A stretch of 64,000 nucleotides of DNA from DAIMZI01 sp036734025. GTDB taxonomy: Bacteria > Pseudomonadota > Alphaproteobacteria > Rhizobiales > Rhodomicrobiaceae. The position numbers and the translations under genes were made by a program. A model generated the notes under the pieces. That model was not told the origin of the DNA and did not search any database. It saw only the letters and a list, made by a program, of their open reading frames with translations. Location: positions 1 through 64,000 of the forward strand of contig DAIMZI010000007.1 of assembly GCA_036734025.1 (NCBI GenBank), in the 5' to 3' direction. This document shows, piece after piece, positions 26,845 through 35,771 of the stretch (its first letter is position 1; the number at the start of each line of letters is the position of its first letter).

Positions 26845-27494
26845 TGGCACAGGAAAAAGACACACTCGTCGATCGTTACACGACGGGCGCACGCATCAAC
26901 CATTGGATCACGGCGGCATCGCTCATCCTGCTGGCGCTGAGCGGCTTTGCACTGTTCCATCCATCGCTCTACTTCCTTACCGCCCTGTTCGGCGGCGGCC
27001 AGTGGACACGGATCATCCATCCCTTCATCGGGGTGGTGCTGATGATCAGCTTCCTCGGGCTGTTCCTGCGTTTCGTGCGCTACAACTTGCCGAGTTCGGG
27101 AGACGGGCGCTGGCTGGGAAATGTCGGCTCCGTCCTCAGTGGCAAGGAGGAAAATCTCCCTGAAGTGGGCCGGTACAACGCCGGGCAGAAGCTCTATTTC
27201 TGGGGCATGACGATTACGATCGTCATGCTCGTGGTCAGCGGCTTCGCCCTGTGGGATTCCTATTTTGCGGCCTATTTCACGATCGAGCAGCAACGGCTCG
27301 CGGCGGTTGTCCATGCCGTGGCGGCCGTCGCCGCGGTCATTCTGTGGATCGTTCATGCCTATGCCGCTATCTGGATCAAGGGCACCGTGCGGGCGATGAT
27401 GCGCGGCAATGTCACCGGCGGCTGGGCGTGGCGGCACCACCGCAAGTGGCTGAAGGAAGATGTAGCCCCCAAGAAAAGGGCGGCCGCTGAATGA
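26841..27494 (+). CDS. fdnI: Formate dehydrogenase cytochrome b (gamma) subunit
   Basis: The 217-residue membrane subunit binds two hemes b and reduces quinone. Four hydrophobic helices are visible, and likely heme ligands include His in INHWITAAS, IHPFIGVVLM, VHAVAAVAAVILWIVHAYAA. The start overlaps the fdnH stop (ATGATG at 26841), and its own stop overlaps the fdhE start, so the cluster is translationally coupled. Confidence 0.94.
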   Translation: MMAQEKDTLVDRYTTGARINHWITAASLILLALSGFALFHPSLYFLTALFGGGQWTRIIHPFIGVVLMISFLGLFLRFVRYNLPSSGDGRWLGNVGSVLSGKEENLPEVGRYNAGQKLYFWGMTITIVMLVVSGFALWDSYFAAYFTIEQQRLAAVVHAVAAVAAVILWIVHAYAAIWIKGTVRAMMRGNVTGGWAWRHHRKWLKEDVAPKKRAAAE

Positions 27495-28411
27495 AACGTA
27501 GCGTGCCCCAATTCGGCAACATGGACATAGGGCAGGCGGCGGAGGAGGAATTCGCTCGTCCGCCGCAGCCCGAGACCTTGTTCGCCGGACGCGCCGAACG
27601 GATGACAGAGCTTGCTCAGGATCATCCGGCGGCGCGGTTCCTCGACCTCATGGCCAGGCTTTTCACGGCCCAGGCGCATGCCTGCGCGGTGACTGATGCA
27701 GACGATGTCGCGGCGCCCGGCGCGGATGCAATCGCCAAGGCCGAAGAACACCGCATGCCGCTCATCTCGCCGGCGATGTGGTCCCCGACGCGGACATACA
27801 GGGCGGCAATGCGCTCTATTGTCGGCGAGATCGACAAGACGGCTCTGCCCGAGGAAACTGTCGGCGTCCTTGCCCTGCTAGGCGAGGCTACCGACGATCA
27901 TCTGGACACTCTGGCGAAGGCCTATCTCGCCGATGGCATTCAGCCGGAATGGCACGGGCAGGCCATGTTCGCCGCGGCGGCGCTACAGGTCGAATTCTCG
28001 CGTATGGCCGCGCGCATCGACAAGGAGCATCTGCACCCCCTCGATGCCGCGGGAAGCTGCCCGGCCTGCGGCTCGCACCCCGTCGCTGGCGTCGTCGTGG
28101 CGGATCGCGCGCACGGCCGCCGCTTCCTCACATGTAGCCTGTGCTCCACGAGCTGGCACCATGTCCGGGTCCAGTGCACCTCCTGCGGCGCCGACAAGGG
28201 GATCGCCTATCAGGAGATCGAAGGCGGCGACGGCGTCTCGAAATGCGAGACCTGCGATCAGTGCAATCGCTACTCGAAGCTTTTCTATCAAACCAAGAAC
28301 ATGGCCGTAGAGGCGTTGGCGGATGATCTCGCCACGCTGTCACTTGACATTTTGGTCCAAGAAGCAGGATGGAAACGCCACGCAACCAATCCTTTCGTGC
28401 TCGCGATCTAG
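27491..28411 (+). CDS. fdhE: Formate dehydrogenase accessory protein FdhE
   Basis: The 306-residue cytoplasmic maturation factor needed for active respiratory formate dehydrogenase is recognised by its rubredoxin-like cysteine pairs. These are CPACGSHPVAG (about 195), CSLCSTSWHHVRVQCTSCG (about 216-234) and CETCDQCNRYSKLFYQ (about 256). In E. coli it binds iron and interacts with the catalytic subunit before Tat export. The first 180 residues form the helical domain. It overlaps fdnI by four bases at the start, and selA begins inside its last codons. Confidence 0.94.
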   Translation: MKRSVPQFGNMDIGQAAEEEFARPPQPETLFAGRAERMTELAQDHPAARFLDLMARLFTAQAHACAVTDADDVAAPGADAIAKAEEHRMPLISPAMWSPTRTYRAAMRSIVGEIDKTALPEETVGVLALLGEATDDHLDTLAKAYLADGIQPEWHGQAMFAAAALQVEFSRMAARIDKEHLHPLDAAGSCPACGSHPVAGVVVADRAHGRRFLTCSLCSTSWHHVRVQCTSCGADKGIAYQEIEGGDGVSKCETCDQCNRYSKLFYQTKNMAVEALADDLATLSLDILVQEAGWKRHATNPFVLAI

Positions 28412-29835
28412 GCGAAATCGGCAAGGAGGCTAACGCAAATTCAGGGCGTGGTCCGCAGCACCCGATCCCGCCTGCTGTCGGTGCCATGCTCAAATGGAAA
28501 GCCATCTCCAGCCTTGAGCGCACCTACGGACATGCGCCTGTCGTCGAGGCATTGCGCGACATCGCCGATGCAATACGCGATGGCAGGCTGGACCGCGCCG
28601 ATCGCCAGGCAATCGCTGCCCAATGCGCCGCTGATCTTGAGCGCCGTTTCATGCGCTCGCAGTGTCGCGTCATCAATCTGACCGGCACTGTGCTTCATAC
28701 AAATCTCGGCCGCGCGCTCATCGCCGAGGCAGCGATCGAAGCTGCGGTTCAGGCCATGCGCTGCGCTACAACGCTCGAATATGATCTGGAAGAAGGCGCG
28801 CGGGGCGAGCGCGACCGCCACATCGAGCACCGGCTCAAGGACCTGACCGGGGCGCAAGCCGTCACCGCGGTCAATAACAATGCCGCAGCGGTATTGCTTG
28901 TGCTGTGCGCGCTTGCACGCGGCAGGGAGGTTATCGTCTCGCGCGGCGAACTCGTTGAAATCGGCGGTTCCTTCCGCATTCCCGACATCATGCGCGAAGC
29001 CGGCTGCACGCTCGTCGAGGTCGGGACAACGAACCGCACGCACCTGGCCGATTATGAACGGGCCATCAATCCGCAGACGGCTGCGATCATGAAGGTGCAT
29101 TGCTCCAATTACGCGGTGCAGGGCTTCACAAAATCGGTCGCTATCAAGGAACTGGCCGATCTCGGAGGCCAGCATGATCTGCCTGTCATCGGGGATCTCG
29201 GATCGGGCACTCTGGTCGATCTGCGCCGCCATGGCCTGCCCTATGAGCCGACCGCCGCGGCCTCGATAAAGGCGGGCGCCGACATTGTCACCTTTTCCGG
29301 CGACAAATTGCTCGGCGGCCCCCAGGCCGGGTTCATCGTCGGGCGCAAGGATCTGGTGCGCGGCATCGCGAGGCACCCGATGAAACGCACGCTCAGGCTC
29401 GACAAGATAAGGCTGGCGGCGATCGAGGCGACGCTTGCGCTTTATGCGGACCCGGAAATTCTTCGCCGCAAATTGCCGACCCTGCGCCTGCTTGCCCGTC
29501 CCGCGAGCGATATTCGCGCTGCGGCCGAGCGTGTCATGCCAGCCATCCTGAAGCATGTGCCAGCCGAACTGCGGTCCGAGATCGCGTCCTGCCACAGTCA
29601 GATCGGCTCGGGTGCGCGGCCGCTCGATCTGATGCCGAGCTTTGCCATCACCTTCGCACCGCGGATCGCACGCGGTTCGGGCACGCGGCTGGAGGCTCTG
29701 GCCAGGCGGCTGCGCGCCATGCCGGTGCCGATCATCGGCCGGATCGCGGACGGGCGGCTGTGGCTCGATCTCAGATGTCTGGAGCCGGAGGAAGAAGGAC
29801 TGTTGATCCGGCAATTCGGCGCACTTTCCGTCTGA
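28369..29835 (+). CDS. selA: L-seryl-tRNA(Sec) selenium transferase
   Basis: SelA converts Ser-tRNA-Sec to Sec-tRNA-Sec using selenophosphate. The 488-residue PLP enzyme has VINLTGTVLHTNLGRA, VNNNAAAVLL, the SRGELVEIGGSFRIPD segment and the cofactor lysine Lys313 in FSGDKLLGGPQAG. The end is IIGRIADGRLWLDLR-like, as in E. coli. The ATG at 28369 overlaps fdhE by 43 bases and has a weak ribosome site. A strong AAGGAGG at 28423-28429 has no in-frame start nearby. The next ATG (28486) would remove IPPAVGAM, which aligns with conserved SelA sequence, so 28369 is preferred. Confidence 0.94.
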   Translation: METPRNQSFRARDLGEIGKEANANSGRGPQHPIPPAVGAMLKWKAISSLERTYGHAPVVEALRDIADAIRDGRLDRADRQAIAAQCAADLERRFMRSQCRVINLTGTVLHTNLGRALIAEAAIEAAVQAMRCATTLEYDLEEGARGERDRHIEHRLKDLTGAQAVTAVNNNAAAVLLVLCALARGREVIVSRGELVEIGGSFRIPDIMREAGCTLVEVGTTNRTHLADYERAINPQTAAIMKVHCSNYAVQGFTKSVAIKELADLGGQHDLPVIGDLGSGTLVDLRRHGLPYEPTAAASIKAGADIVTFSGDKLLGGPQAGFIVGRKDLVRGIARHPMKRTLRLDKIRLAAIEATLALYADPEILRRKLPTLRLLARPASDIRAAAERVMPAILKHVPAELRSEIASCHSQIGSGARPLDLMPSFAITFAPRIARGSGTRLEALARRLRAMPVPIIGRIADGRLWLDLRCLEPEEEGLLIRQFGALSV

Positions 29836-29861
29836 ATGGCAAACCGTCCAGAAGGCAAATC

Positions 29862-30653
29862 ATGGGGCTGTTGACGCGAATTCTGTCGGGAAAAAATTCC
29901 ACGCCGCAAAGGACCGCGGCCGAAACGCTGGACGAGGCCGCCCGCGCCCATGAGGCCGGCGATACCGCCCGCGCGCTGGGCCTCTGGCTGCCGCTTGCTG
30001 AATCCGGCGAACCGCGAGCGCTCAATGCGATAGGCGCACTTTATCTGGAAGGAACCATCGTCAGCCGTGATGAGACGCATGGCGCCGGGCTGATCGCTCG
30101 CGCTGCCGAAGCCGGCCTGATTGCGGCGATGCGCAACCTTGCGCTGCTTTATTTCGAGGGCCGCGGCGTGCCGCAGGACCATGCCACGGCCGCGAAATGG
30201 TACGAACGCGCCGCCGCGCTCGGCGATGCAGAAGCCGCCGACATGGCTGGCTGGATGTATCTGGTCGGTGGCGGCGTCCCGCAGGATCATGCAAGGGCCA
30301 TCCGGTATTCCCGGCAAGCGGCCGAAGCCGGGCGCATCGAAGCCTTCGCGCGCCTCGGGGACGCCTATCACAACGCGCTCGGCGTGGAGCGCGACGCATT
30401 CGAGGCCGTGCGCTGGTGGCGCAGGGCCGCAGGAGAGGGCCACGCCGAAGCACAGGCGATGCTCGGAGCCGCCTGCATGATGGGGCGCGGGGTCGAGCGC
30501 GATCTGGTTGCCGCGCTGACCTGGCTCTACCGCGCGCGTGCCCAAGGCAGTCAGGTGGCGGGCAATTTCATCGACCAGGCCGAAGCTGCGGCGAGCGCAG
30601 AGCAAAAGGCCGAAGCCGAAAGGCAGGCAGCGATCATGGAGCCGGCCTCATGA
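29862..30653 (+). CDS. Sel1-repeat protein between selA and selB
   Basis: The 263-residue alpha-helical repeat protein contains about five Sel1-like repeats. Examples are LLYFEGRGVPQDHATAAKWY, MYLVGGGVPQDHARAIRYS, AYHNALGVERDAFEAVRWW and CMMGRGVERDLVAALTWLY. Each ends with an A.GH.EA.-type linker. Sel1 repeats usually scaffold protein interactions. AGAAGG lies 6 bases before the ATG at 29862, 26 bases after selA, and its stop overlaps the selB start (ATGA). No signal peptide is visible, so it is probably cytoplasmic. The location suggests a role linked to selenocysteine synthesis or SelA/SelB assembly, which is inference. Confidence 0.85.
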   Translation: MGLLTRILSGKNSTPQRTAAETLDEAARAHEAGDTARALGLWLPLAESGEPRALNAIGALYLEGTIVSRDETHGAGLIARAAEAGLIAAMRNLALLYFEGRGVPQDHATAAKWYERAAALGDAEAADMAGWMYLVGGGVPQDHARAIRYSRQAAEAGRIEAFARLGDAYHNALGVERDAFEAVRWWRRAAGEGHAEAQAMLGAACMMGRGVERDLVAALTWLYRARAQGSQVAGNFIDQAEAAASAEQKAEAERQAAIMEPAS

Positions 30654-32557
30654 TCATTGGCACTGCGGGGCATATCGATCACGGCAAGACGGCTTTGGTC
30701 AAGGCGCTGACCGGTGTTGATGCGGATCGCCTGAAAGAGGAGAAAAAGCGCGGCATCACGATTGATCTCGGCTATGCCTATCTTCCTTTGGGCGATGATC
30801 TGATAGCCGGTTTCGTCGATGTCCCGGGCCATGAAAAATTCGTCCATAACATGCTCGCGGGTGCGACCGGCATCGACCTTGTGCTGCTGGTCGTGGCTGC
30901 CGATGACGGCGTCATGCCGCAAACGGTGGAACATCTCCAGATCGTCGATCTGCTCGGCATAGATAAGGGCATTGTCGCGCTCACCAAGGCGGATCTTGCC
31001 GATGATGATCTGCGCGCACAGCGGATCGAGGAAATCAGGTCGCTGCTGGCGCCGACAGGACTTGCAGGCGTGCCGATAATGCCTGTGTCCAGCCTGACCG
31101 GCGAGGGCATCGGCGAGTTGCTCGCCGCGCTCGCCCGTCACGGCGCCGCGCGGCGCACCGTGCAGGGTTTTCCGCGCCTGTCGATCGACCGGGTCTTCAC
31201 GCTTCAGGGCGCCGGGCTCGTTGTCACGGGCACGCTGTTTTCTGGCCGCATCCAGATCGGCGACAGGCTGATCGTCTCACCTCCCGGCATGGAGGTGCGC
31301 GTGCGCAACCTGCACGCCCAGAACCGCGAGGCCGAACATGCGCTGGCCGGTGATCGCTGTGCTCTGAACATAGCCGGTGCGCGTCTCGACAAGGCAATGG
31401 TCAACCGCGGCGACTGGGTGCTTGCGCCACAGATACAGGCGGCGACCGGCGTCATCGACGTGCGTCTCAACCTGCTGCGCAGCGAAGACAAGCCTCTCAA
31501 ACACTGGACGCCGGTCCATGTGCATCTTGGCGCGGCTCACCGGATGGGGCGTGTTGCGCTGCTCGAAGGCGACGTGCTGGCGCCGGGCGAAACCGCATTC
31601 GCCCAGATCGTCCTCGACGCACCGGTGGGAGCGATTGCCCATGACCGCCTTATCCTGCGCGATCAGTCGGCGCGCGCGACGATCGGCGGCGGCATCGTCG
31701 TCGATCCATATGCCTCCACGCGCCATCGGCGCAGGCCCGAGCGATTGGCCCGACTTGCGGCGCTGGCGTCTGCGCCGGCAGAAGCCGCGCGTCTGCTGCT
31801 GGCGCGCGAGCCCGGCCATGTCGAGCGCATGCAATTTGCGCGCAGCTACAATCTGACACCTGAAGAAGCAGCCGCGATCTGGGACAAGACCGGCGCCGTC
31901 GTGGCCGGCGGCTTTGCCTTCGGCAAGGAGCGCTGGATCGCCGCGCGCCTCGATCTCATCACCACCATCACGGCGCATCACGAAAATTTCCCGCACCATC
32001 CCGGCCTTCAGGCGGATCGGTTGCGCAATCAGATGAACATCCGGCTGACGAAAGAAGCTTTTGCCGAAGTCCTGTCCGCCGAGCGCGCCATCGGCGGCGT
32101 GGTCATGGATGGTCCGTGGCTGCGTCTGCCCGGCCATCAGGTAAGTCTCAGCGCCGAGGACGAGGCTCGCTGGAAGCTGATCGAAACCTCATTGCGGGCC
32201 AGCCGCTTCCGTCCGCCGCGGGTCCGCGACCTGGCCGAGCAGTTCGAGATGGACGAGGAGGCAGTTCGCATGCTCATGCGCCGACTGGTCCGTCTTGGCC
32301 GGGTCATCGAGATCGCCCATGATCATTATTTTCTGCGCAGCACAGTCGCGGAGATGATTCAGATTGCTGCCGATGTAGCCGCCTGTGCGTGCAATGCCGA
32401 AGTGAGCGCGGCGGCGTTTCGCGACCGGATCGACAGCGGACGCAAGGTCGCGATCCAGATCCTCGAATTCTTTGACAGGCAGGGCGTCACGGTTCGCCGA
32501 GGCGATCGCCGCCGGGTTAGGCAGGATCGGCTGACCTATTTCGGCGAGGTGGCATGA
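30650..32557 (+). CDS. selB: Selenocysteine-specific elongation factor SelB
   Basis: SelB delivers Sec-tRNA to UGA codons marked by a SECIS hairpin. The 635-residue protein has an EF-Tu-like GTPase domain with G1 GHIDHGKT (7-14), G3 DVPGHEKFVHNML and TKAD. Beta-barrel domains 2 and 3 follow, then the C-terminal winged helices that bind the SECIS RNA (ending REGVTVRRGDRR-like near 615). The ATG at 30650 starts directly at MIIGTAGHIDHGKT as in homologues, although the frame is open further upstream through the Sel1 gene. Confidence 0.96.
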   Translation: MIIGTAGHIDHGKTALVKALTGVDADRLKEEKKRGITIDLGYAYLPLGDDLIAGFVDVPGHEKFVHNMLAGATGIDLVLLVVAADDGVMPQTVEHLQIVDLLGIDKGIVALTKADLADDDLRAQRIEEIRSLLAPTGLAGVPIMPVSSLTGEGIGELLAALARHGAARRTVQGFPRLSIDRVFTLQGAGLVVTGTLFSGRIQIGDRLIVSPPGMEVRVRNLHAQNREAEHALAGDRCALNIAGARLDKAMVNRGDWVLAPQIQAATGVIDVRLNLLRSEDKPLKHWTPVHVHLGAAHRMGRVALLEGDVLAPGETAFAQIVLDAPVGAIAHDRLILRDQSARATIGGGIVVDPYASTRHRRRPERLARLAALASAPAEAARLLLAREPGHVERMQFARSYNLTPEEAAAIWDKTGAVVAGGFAFGKERWIAARLDLITTITAHHENFPHHPGLQADRLRNQMNIRLTKEAFAEVLSAERAIGGVVMDGPWLRLPGHQVSLSAEDEARWKLIETSLRASRFRPPRVRDLAEQFEMDEEAVRMLMRRLVRLGRVIEIAHDHYFLRSTVAEMIQIAADVAACACNAEVSAAAFRDRIDSGRKVAIQILEFFDRQGVTVRRGDRRRVRQDRLTYFGEVA

Positions 32558-32628
32558 CACGTTCAAGTTTCGCGGCTCTTGCCTCTCGGGATCAGGCCAT
32601 CCGGCTTGAAGACGCAAGAAGTGCGCAT

Positions 32629-32726
32629 GGAAGAGATACGTTCCCGGTGGTGCGGCTGGCCTTCAAAGCCAGTGGAGGCCGTTTAGAGCGGTCTTTCGTG
32701 GGTTCGACTCCCACTCTCTTCCGCCA
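32629..32726 (+). tRNA. selC: tRNA-Sec (anticodon UCA)
   Basis: This 98-base gene has the extended acceptor stem of selenocysteine tRNA (GGAAGAG paired with CTCTTCC, then G and encoded CCA at 32724-32726). It has an anticodon arm CTGGC/GCCAG with TCA at 32663-32665, a long variable arm (about 32672-32696) and the T arm GTGGGTTCGACTCCCAC. The length, the UCA anticodon and the long extra arm distinguish it from tRNA-Ser and suppressor-like tRNAs. It lies 71 bases after selB, completing the selenocysteine machinery. Confidence 0.97.
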
Positions 32727-32753
32727 ATTCATCAAGAGAGGGCCTAAAAGCAC

Positions 32754-33215
32754 ATGACCCTGGATTTCATGGTCCGGCTGGAGCAGGACGCCGTGGCCGC
32801 CAATCAACGTGAGCAGGATTTCCGCAGGCAGGCGGCTGCGGAGATTTCACGGCTCGAAACCGACCGCGCCTATATCCATCGGCGCCTGCATGCGATGAAG
32901 GACATGGTCCGGGTGGCGCGATCGTGCGAGACCAGCGAAGAGGCGACGAAGGCGCAGCTTATCTATGTCTTCAAGGATATTGGCTGGATCGGTGATGGTC
33001 TTGATGATCTGGATGACGGCAGGAAAGAAGTGGCAGATCGGCTGGCGCCTGTCGCTGAAGCGATCCATAGCGCCGTTTCCTCACAAGGTGGCGCTCATGC
33101 CGACCCGGTCGACCTGTTTCACACATTTGAAATGTGGTTTTACGAGACATATGGAAAAAGATTTCTTGATGCATACGAGACCTATGTCGATGAATTCATG
33201 TATCCGGACGCATGA
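32754..33215 (+). CDS. Hypothetical protein, coiled-coil N-terminus
   Basis: This 153-residue protein is of unknown function. The first 50 residues (QDAVAANQREQDFRRQAAAE onward) are charged and helical, likely coiled coil. The C-terminus is acidic and aromatic (HTFEMWFYETYGKRFLDAYE). No signal peptide or transmembrane segment is seen. It begins 27 bases after tRNA-Sec and its stop overlaps the next ORF (ATGATG at 33212), so the two form a pair and may share a transcript with selB-selC. I recognise no family. Confidence 0.75.
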   Translation: MTLDFMVRLEQDAVAANQREQDFRRQAAAEISRLETDRAYIHRRLHAMKDMVRVARSCETSEEATKAQLIYVFKDIGWIGDGLDDLDDGRKEVADRLAPVAEAIHSAVSSQGGAHADPVDLFHTFEMWFYETYGKRFLDAYETYVDEFMYPDA

Positions 33216-33592
33216 TGCTTGCCGATTTCGATGAATGGATCACAGAAGAATTCGCGCACGGCTCGTTCACGGCGCTTATCATCGTGGTCGATGTGGATGA
33301 AGCTGCGGTGGAGCCGGTTGCATCGACCTATCTGCATGTCATCGGTGATGATATCGAATGGCGCGACATGCACAAGATGTTGAGCGGGGCACCTGGCCGC
33401 TGGAACGCCGTGGGGTTTTTTGCATCGCGCGGGGCGAGCGGCCCTGTCGCGGATGGTCTGGCGAAAGTCAGGCTTGCGGAGCTCGAGGAGCGCGTGCGCG
33501 GCAACCGGCTGGAGTTGAACTCCGGCGCGTTCTTCGATGATCGCGGTAGGCGGATGTTGGTCGAGGAAATGGACCCCGGATCTGGATGCTGA
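33212..33592 (+). CDS. Hypothetical protein, second member of the pair after tRNA-Sec
   Basis: The 126-residue protein reads as a compact cytoplasmic alpha/beta domain. Strands such as TALIIVVDVDEAAVEP and HVIGDDIEW alternate with RWNAVGFFASRG and LAELEERVRGNRLEL. No motif is recognised. The start overlaps the preceding stop, implying coupled synthesis with its neighbour. The gene converges on phoD, with a GC-rich inverted sequence in the gap. It could be an exported-enzyme accessory or an orphan pair; nothing in the sequence decides. Confidence 0.65.
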   Translation: MMLADFDEWITEEFAHGSFTALIIVVDVDEAAVEPVASTYLHVIGDDIEWRDMHKMLSGAPGRWNAVGFFASRGASGPVADGLAKVRLAELEERVRGNRLELNSGAFFDDRGRRMLVEEMDPGSGC

Positions 33593-33710
33593 TTGCTGCC
33601 GGGTCCGGTTCCCGGCGTGCTTTGATGTCCTGTTTTATAGCATCCTGGTCGCTTGGCGCGCGCCTGCTGCTTGTGAGGCAAAGCCGGCCCCTTTGTTGCC
33701 GAAAAATACT

Positions 33711-35450
33711 CTAACTCGCTATCGGGCAACCAGGCAGCGTCTCGTCCACGCGGAAATCTCCGCCATTGGTGACCTCGAGCGTCTTCGTGCCGGCATCGAC
33801 GCGGAATGAGGCGATTTCCTTGCGCACCGGATTTTGCAGGATCACGCCGCGAGTGTGGGGATAGCCGATGAACGACACGTTGGCGCTGTCCTGGCTGAGA
33901 TCACAGACCGAATAGCCGTGGTGTGTCATATCGGCGAACTTGACTGTGTCGGCGTTGCAGGGGCTCTGCGCGGCCGACTTCAAATCGGTGTTGCGCTCGA
34001 TGAAGGACGAGATTGCGCCGGTGACGAATTCCGCGCCGGCGCGAAGGTGCGGCTGGGCGCTGGTCGCGTTCAGCTGATTTGCGAAGAAGGCATGAATGTC
34101 GCCACTCAGGACGATCGGGTTCGAGACACGCTCGCGAGCGAGAAGCTCCAGCAATTTGTCGCGCGACACGGGATAGCCGCTCCAAGTGTCGGAATAGGCA
34201 TAGCGGTTTTCCGGATCATTGACACGTGCATGATGCCGCTGGTCAAGTTCGGCCACCATCACGCCCTGGGCAATGACGTTCCAGCGTGCCGGTGATCCGG
34301 TAAGCTGGCTTTCCAGCCAGTCTTCCTGATGCCTGCCGAGCATCGAGCGGTCTTCTGCCAGATATTCCGAACAGCCTTCGGGGCGGAATGACTTTCCCTT
34401 CCAGACATCGGTGCGTCCCGCGCGCCGGTCTTCCTCGCGCTCGCGGCGGCATGGTTGCAGGGCGCGGTATTGACGTTCATCAAGCACGCACAGCCGAAGC
34501 AGATTGCCGAAGTCGAAGCTGCGGAAGAGCTGAAGATGGCCGTCGCCGCGCGGCCGCGCCATGGCGCGCAGCGGCATGTTCTCGAAATAGGCCTGATAGG
34601 CGGCCGCCCGCCGCTCGATGAACGAGACGATCTCGGCAGGGTCGGATTTCCAGTTGTCTTCGGAGATTAAGCCGGCATGATCGTTGGAGACTTCGTGATC
34701 ATCCCAGGTCACGATCCAAGGTGCCGCGGCATGGGCGGCCTGCAGATTCCGGTCGAGCTTATATTCAGCATAGCGCATGCGATACTGGTCCAGCGTGATG
34801 ACTTCGCCGCGATGTTTCAGGCAGCGCGCCTTCGTGCCGCCTGCGCCGGTCGCGCATTCATAGTAGGTCTTCTCGTAGATGTAGTCGCCGAGATGAACGA
34901 TGAAGTCCAGCTCTTCGGCGGCCATGCCGGCATAAGCGTGATAGCCTGCTTCTTCATATTCCGCGCATGAGCAGAAGGCGAACCTGAGCGCTTCACCGGT
35001 CGGCGCCGACGGGTTGGCCGGATTGATCAGCGGTGCGGTTTTCGTGCGGCCCCTCGGGCTTTCATGCGCGTTATAGCGGAACCTGTACCAATAGCTCTGG
35101 CCCGGCCACAGCCCCTCAACCTCGACATGCACGCTGTGCCCCATGACAGGTTCGGCAAGCGCCACGCCGGAGCGCACGATACGATTGAACTGTTCATCGA
35201 GCGCGACCTCCCAGACAACCGGGAAGCTTTCGGCGGGGCAGAAATCAAGGTCGGTGGGATACGGCGCAAAGCGCGTCCACAAGACGACGCTGGTCGCCAG
35301 CGGCTCGCCCGAGGCGACGCCCAACTTGAACGGATACTCGTTGCCCAGACGGGTCGAGCATGCCGCATATGCCGGCTTCACGGCCTGGGCGGCGGTAATG
35401 TTGGCGGTGGCAAGCAGGAAGGCGCGGCGTGTGACGCTGAACCTGGACAT
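33711..35450 (-). CDS. phoD: PhoD-family alkaline phosphatase/phosphodiesterase, Tat-exported
   Basis: The 579-residue metalloenzyme of the PhoD family releases phosphate from phosphomono- or diesters outside the membrane. The twin-arginine signal SVTRRAFLLATANITAAQ opens it. An N-terminal Ig-like domain with FKLGVASGEPLATSVVLWTR follows. The catalytic core shows FIVHLGDYIYE, VTWDDHEVSNDHAG and IVLSGDIHAFF, which supply metal ligands. The C-terminus is intact and of normal length. No pho box was found by eye in the AT-rich upstream gap. Confidence 0.9.
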   Translation of the reverse strand: MSRFSVTRRAFLLATANITAAQAVKPAYAACSTRLGNEYPFKLGVASGEPLATSVVLWTRFAPYPTDLDFCPAESFPVVWEVALDEQFNRIVRSGVALAEPVMGHSVHVEVEGLWPGQSYWYRFRYNAHESPRGRTKTAPLINPANPSAPTGEALRFAFCSCAEYEEAGYHAYAGMAAEELDFIVHLGDYIYEKTYYECATGAGGTKARCLKHRGEVITLDQYRMRYAEYKLDRNLQAAHAAAPWIVTWDDHEVSNDHAGLISEDNWKSDPAEIVSFIERRAAAYQAYFENMPLRAMARPRGDGHLQLFRSFDFGNLLRLCVLDERQYRALQPCRREREEDRRAGRTDVWKGKSFRPEGCSEYLAEDRSMLGRHQEDWLESQLTGSPARWNVIAQGVMVAELDQRHHARVNDPENRYAYSDTWSGYPVSRDKLLELLARERVSNPIVLSGDIHAFFANQLNATSAQPHLRAGAEFVTGAISSFIERNTDLKSAAQSPCNADTVKFADMTHHGYSVCDLSQDSANVSFIGYPHTRGVILQNPVRKEIASFRVDAGTKTLEVTNGGDFRVDETLPGCPIAS

Positions 35451-35771
35451 GGGATTATCCCGAACTGTTGGACTGATGAACCCTGTGCAATTGCCGAGGC
35501 AGTGAACGAAACCTGGAATATAAAGACTTTCAGCGGATGTAATTCATATATTCAGGTAATAGTCGATAAGCTATCATCTGGTGGTGACAATTCTATGACA
35601 TCGATCATGGTGTGTGCGACGGGTGCGCGGCATATCCGGACGATGGCCGAGGGCCAACGTCGTGGTGCGCCGCGCCAGCCGATCTTGATTGTCGCCTCAC
35701 TGCTTCTCCCGGCGCGAAACCGGGCGCATCAGCCGCATGTACTGCACCGTCGGCGGCAGGAGAGCGCGCGC
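35451..35771. other. Intergenic gap upstream of phoD
   Basis: This 321-base gap separates the phoD start (minus) from the end of the DUF2189 gene (minus). It contains an AT-rich patch at about 35510-35600 that may hold the phoD promoter. No complete gene, RNA or repeat was recognised. Confidence 0.4.

Noticed and set aside
30197..30649. Extended SelB N-terminus
   Set aside because: The upstream open frame is an alternate frame of the Sel1 gene; SelB homologues start at MIIGTAGHID.
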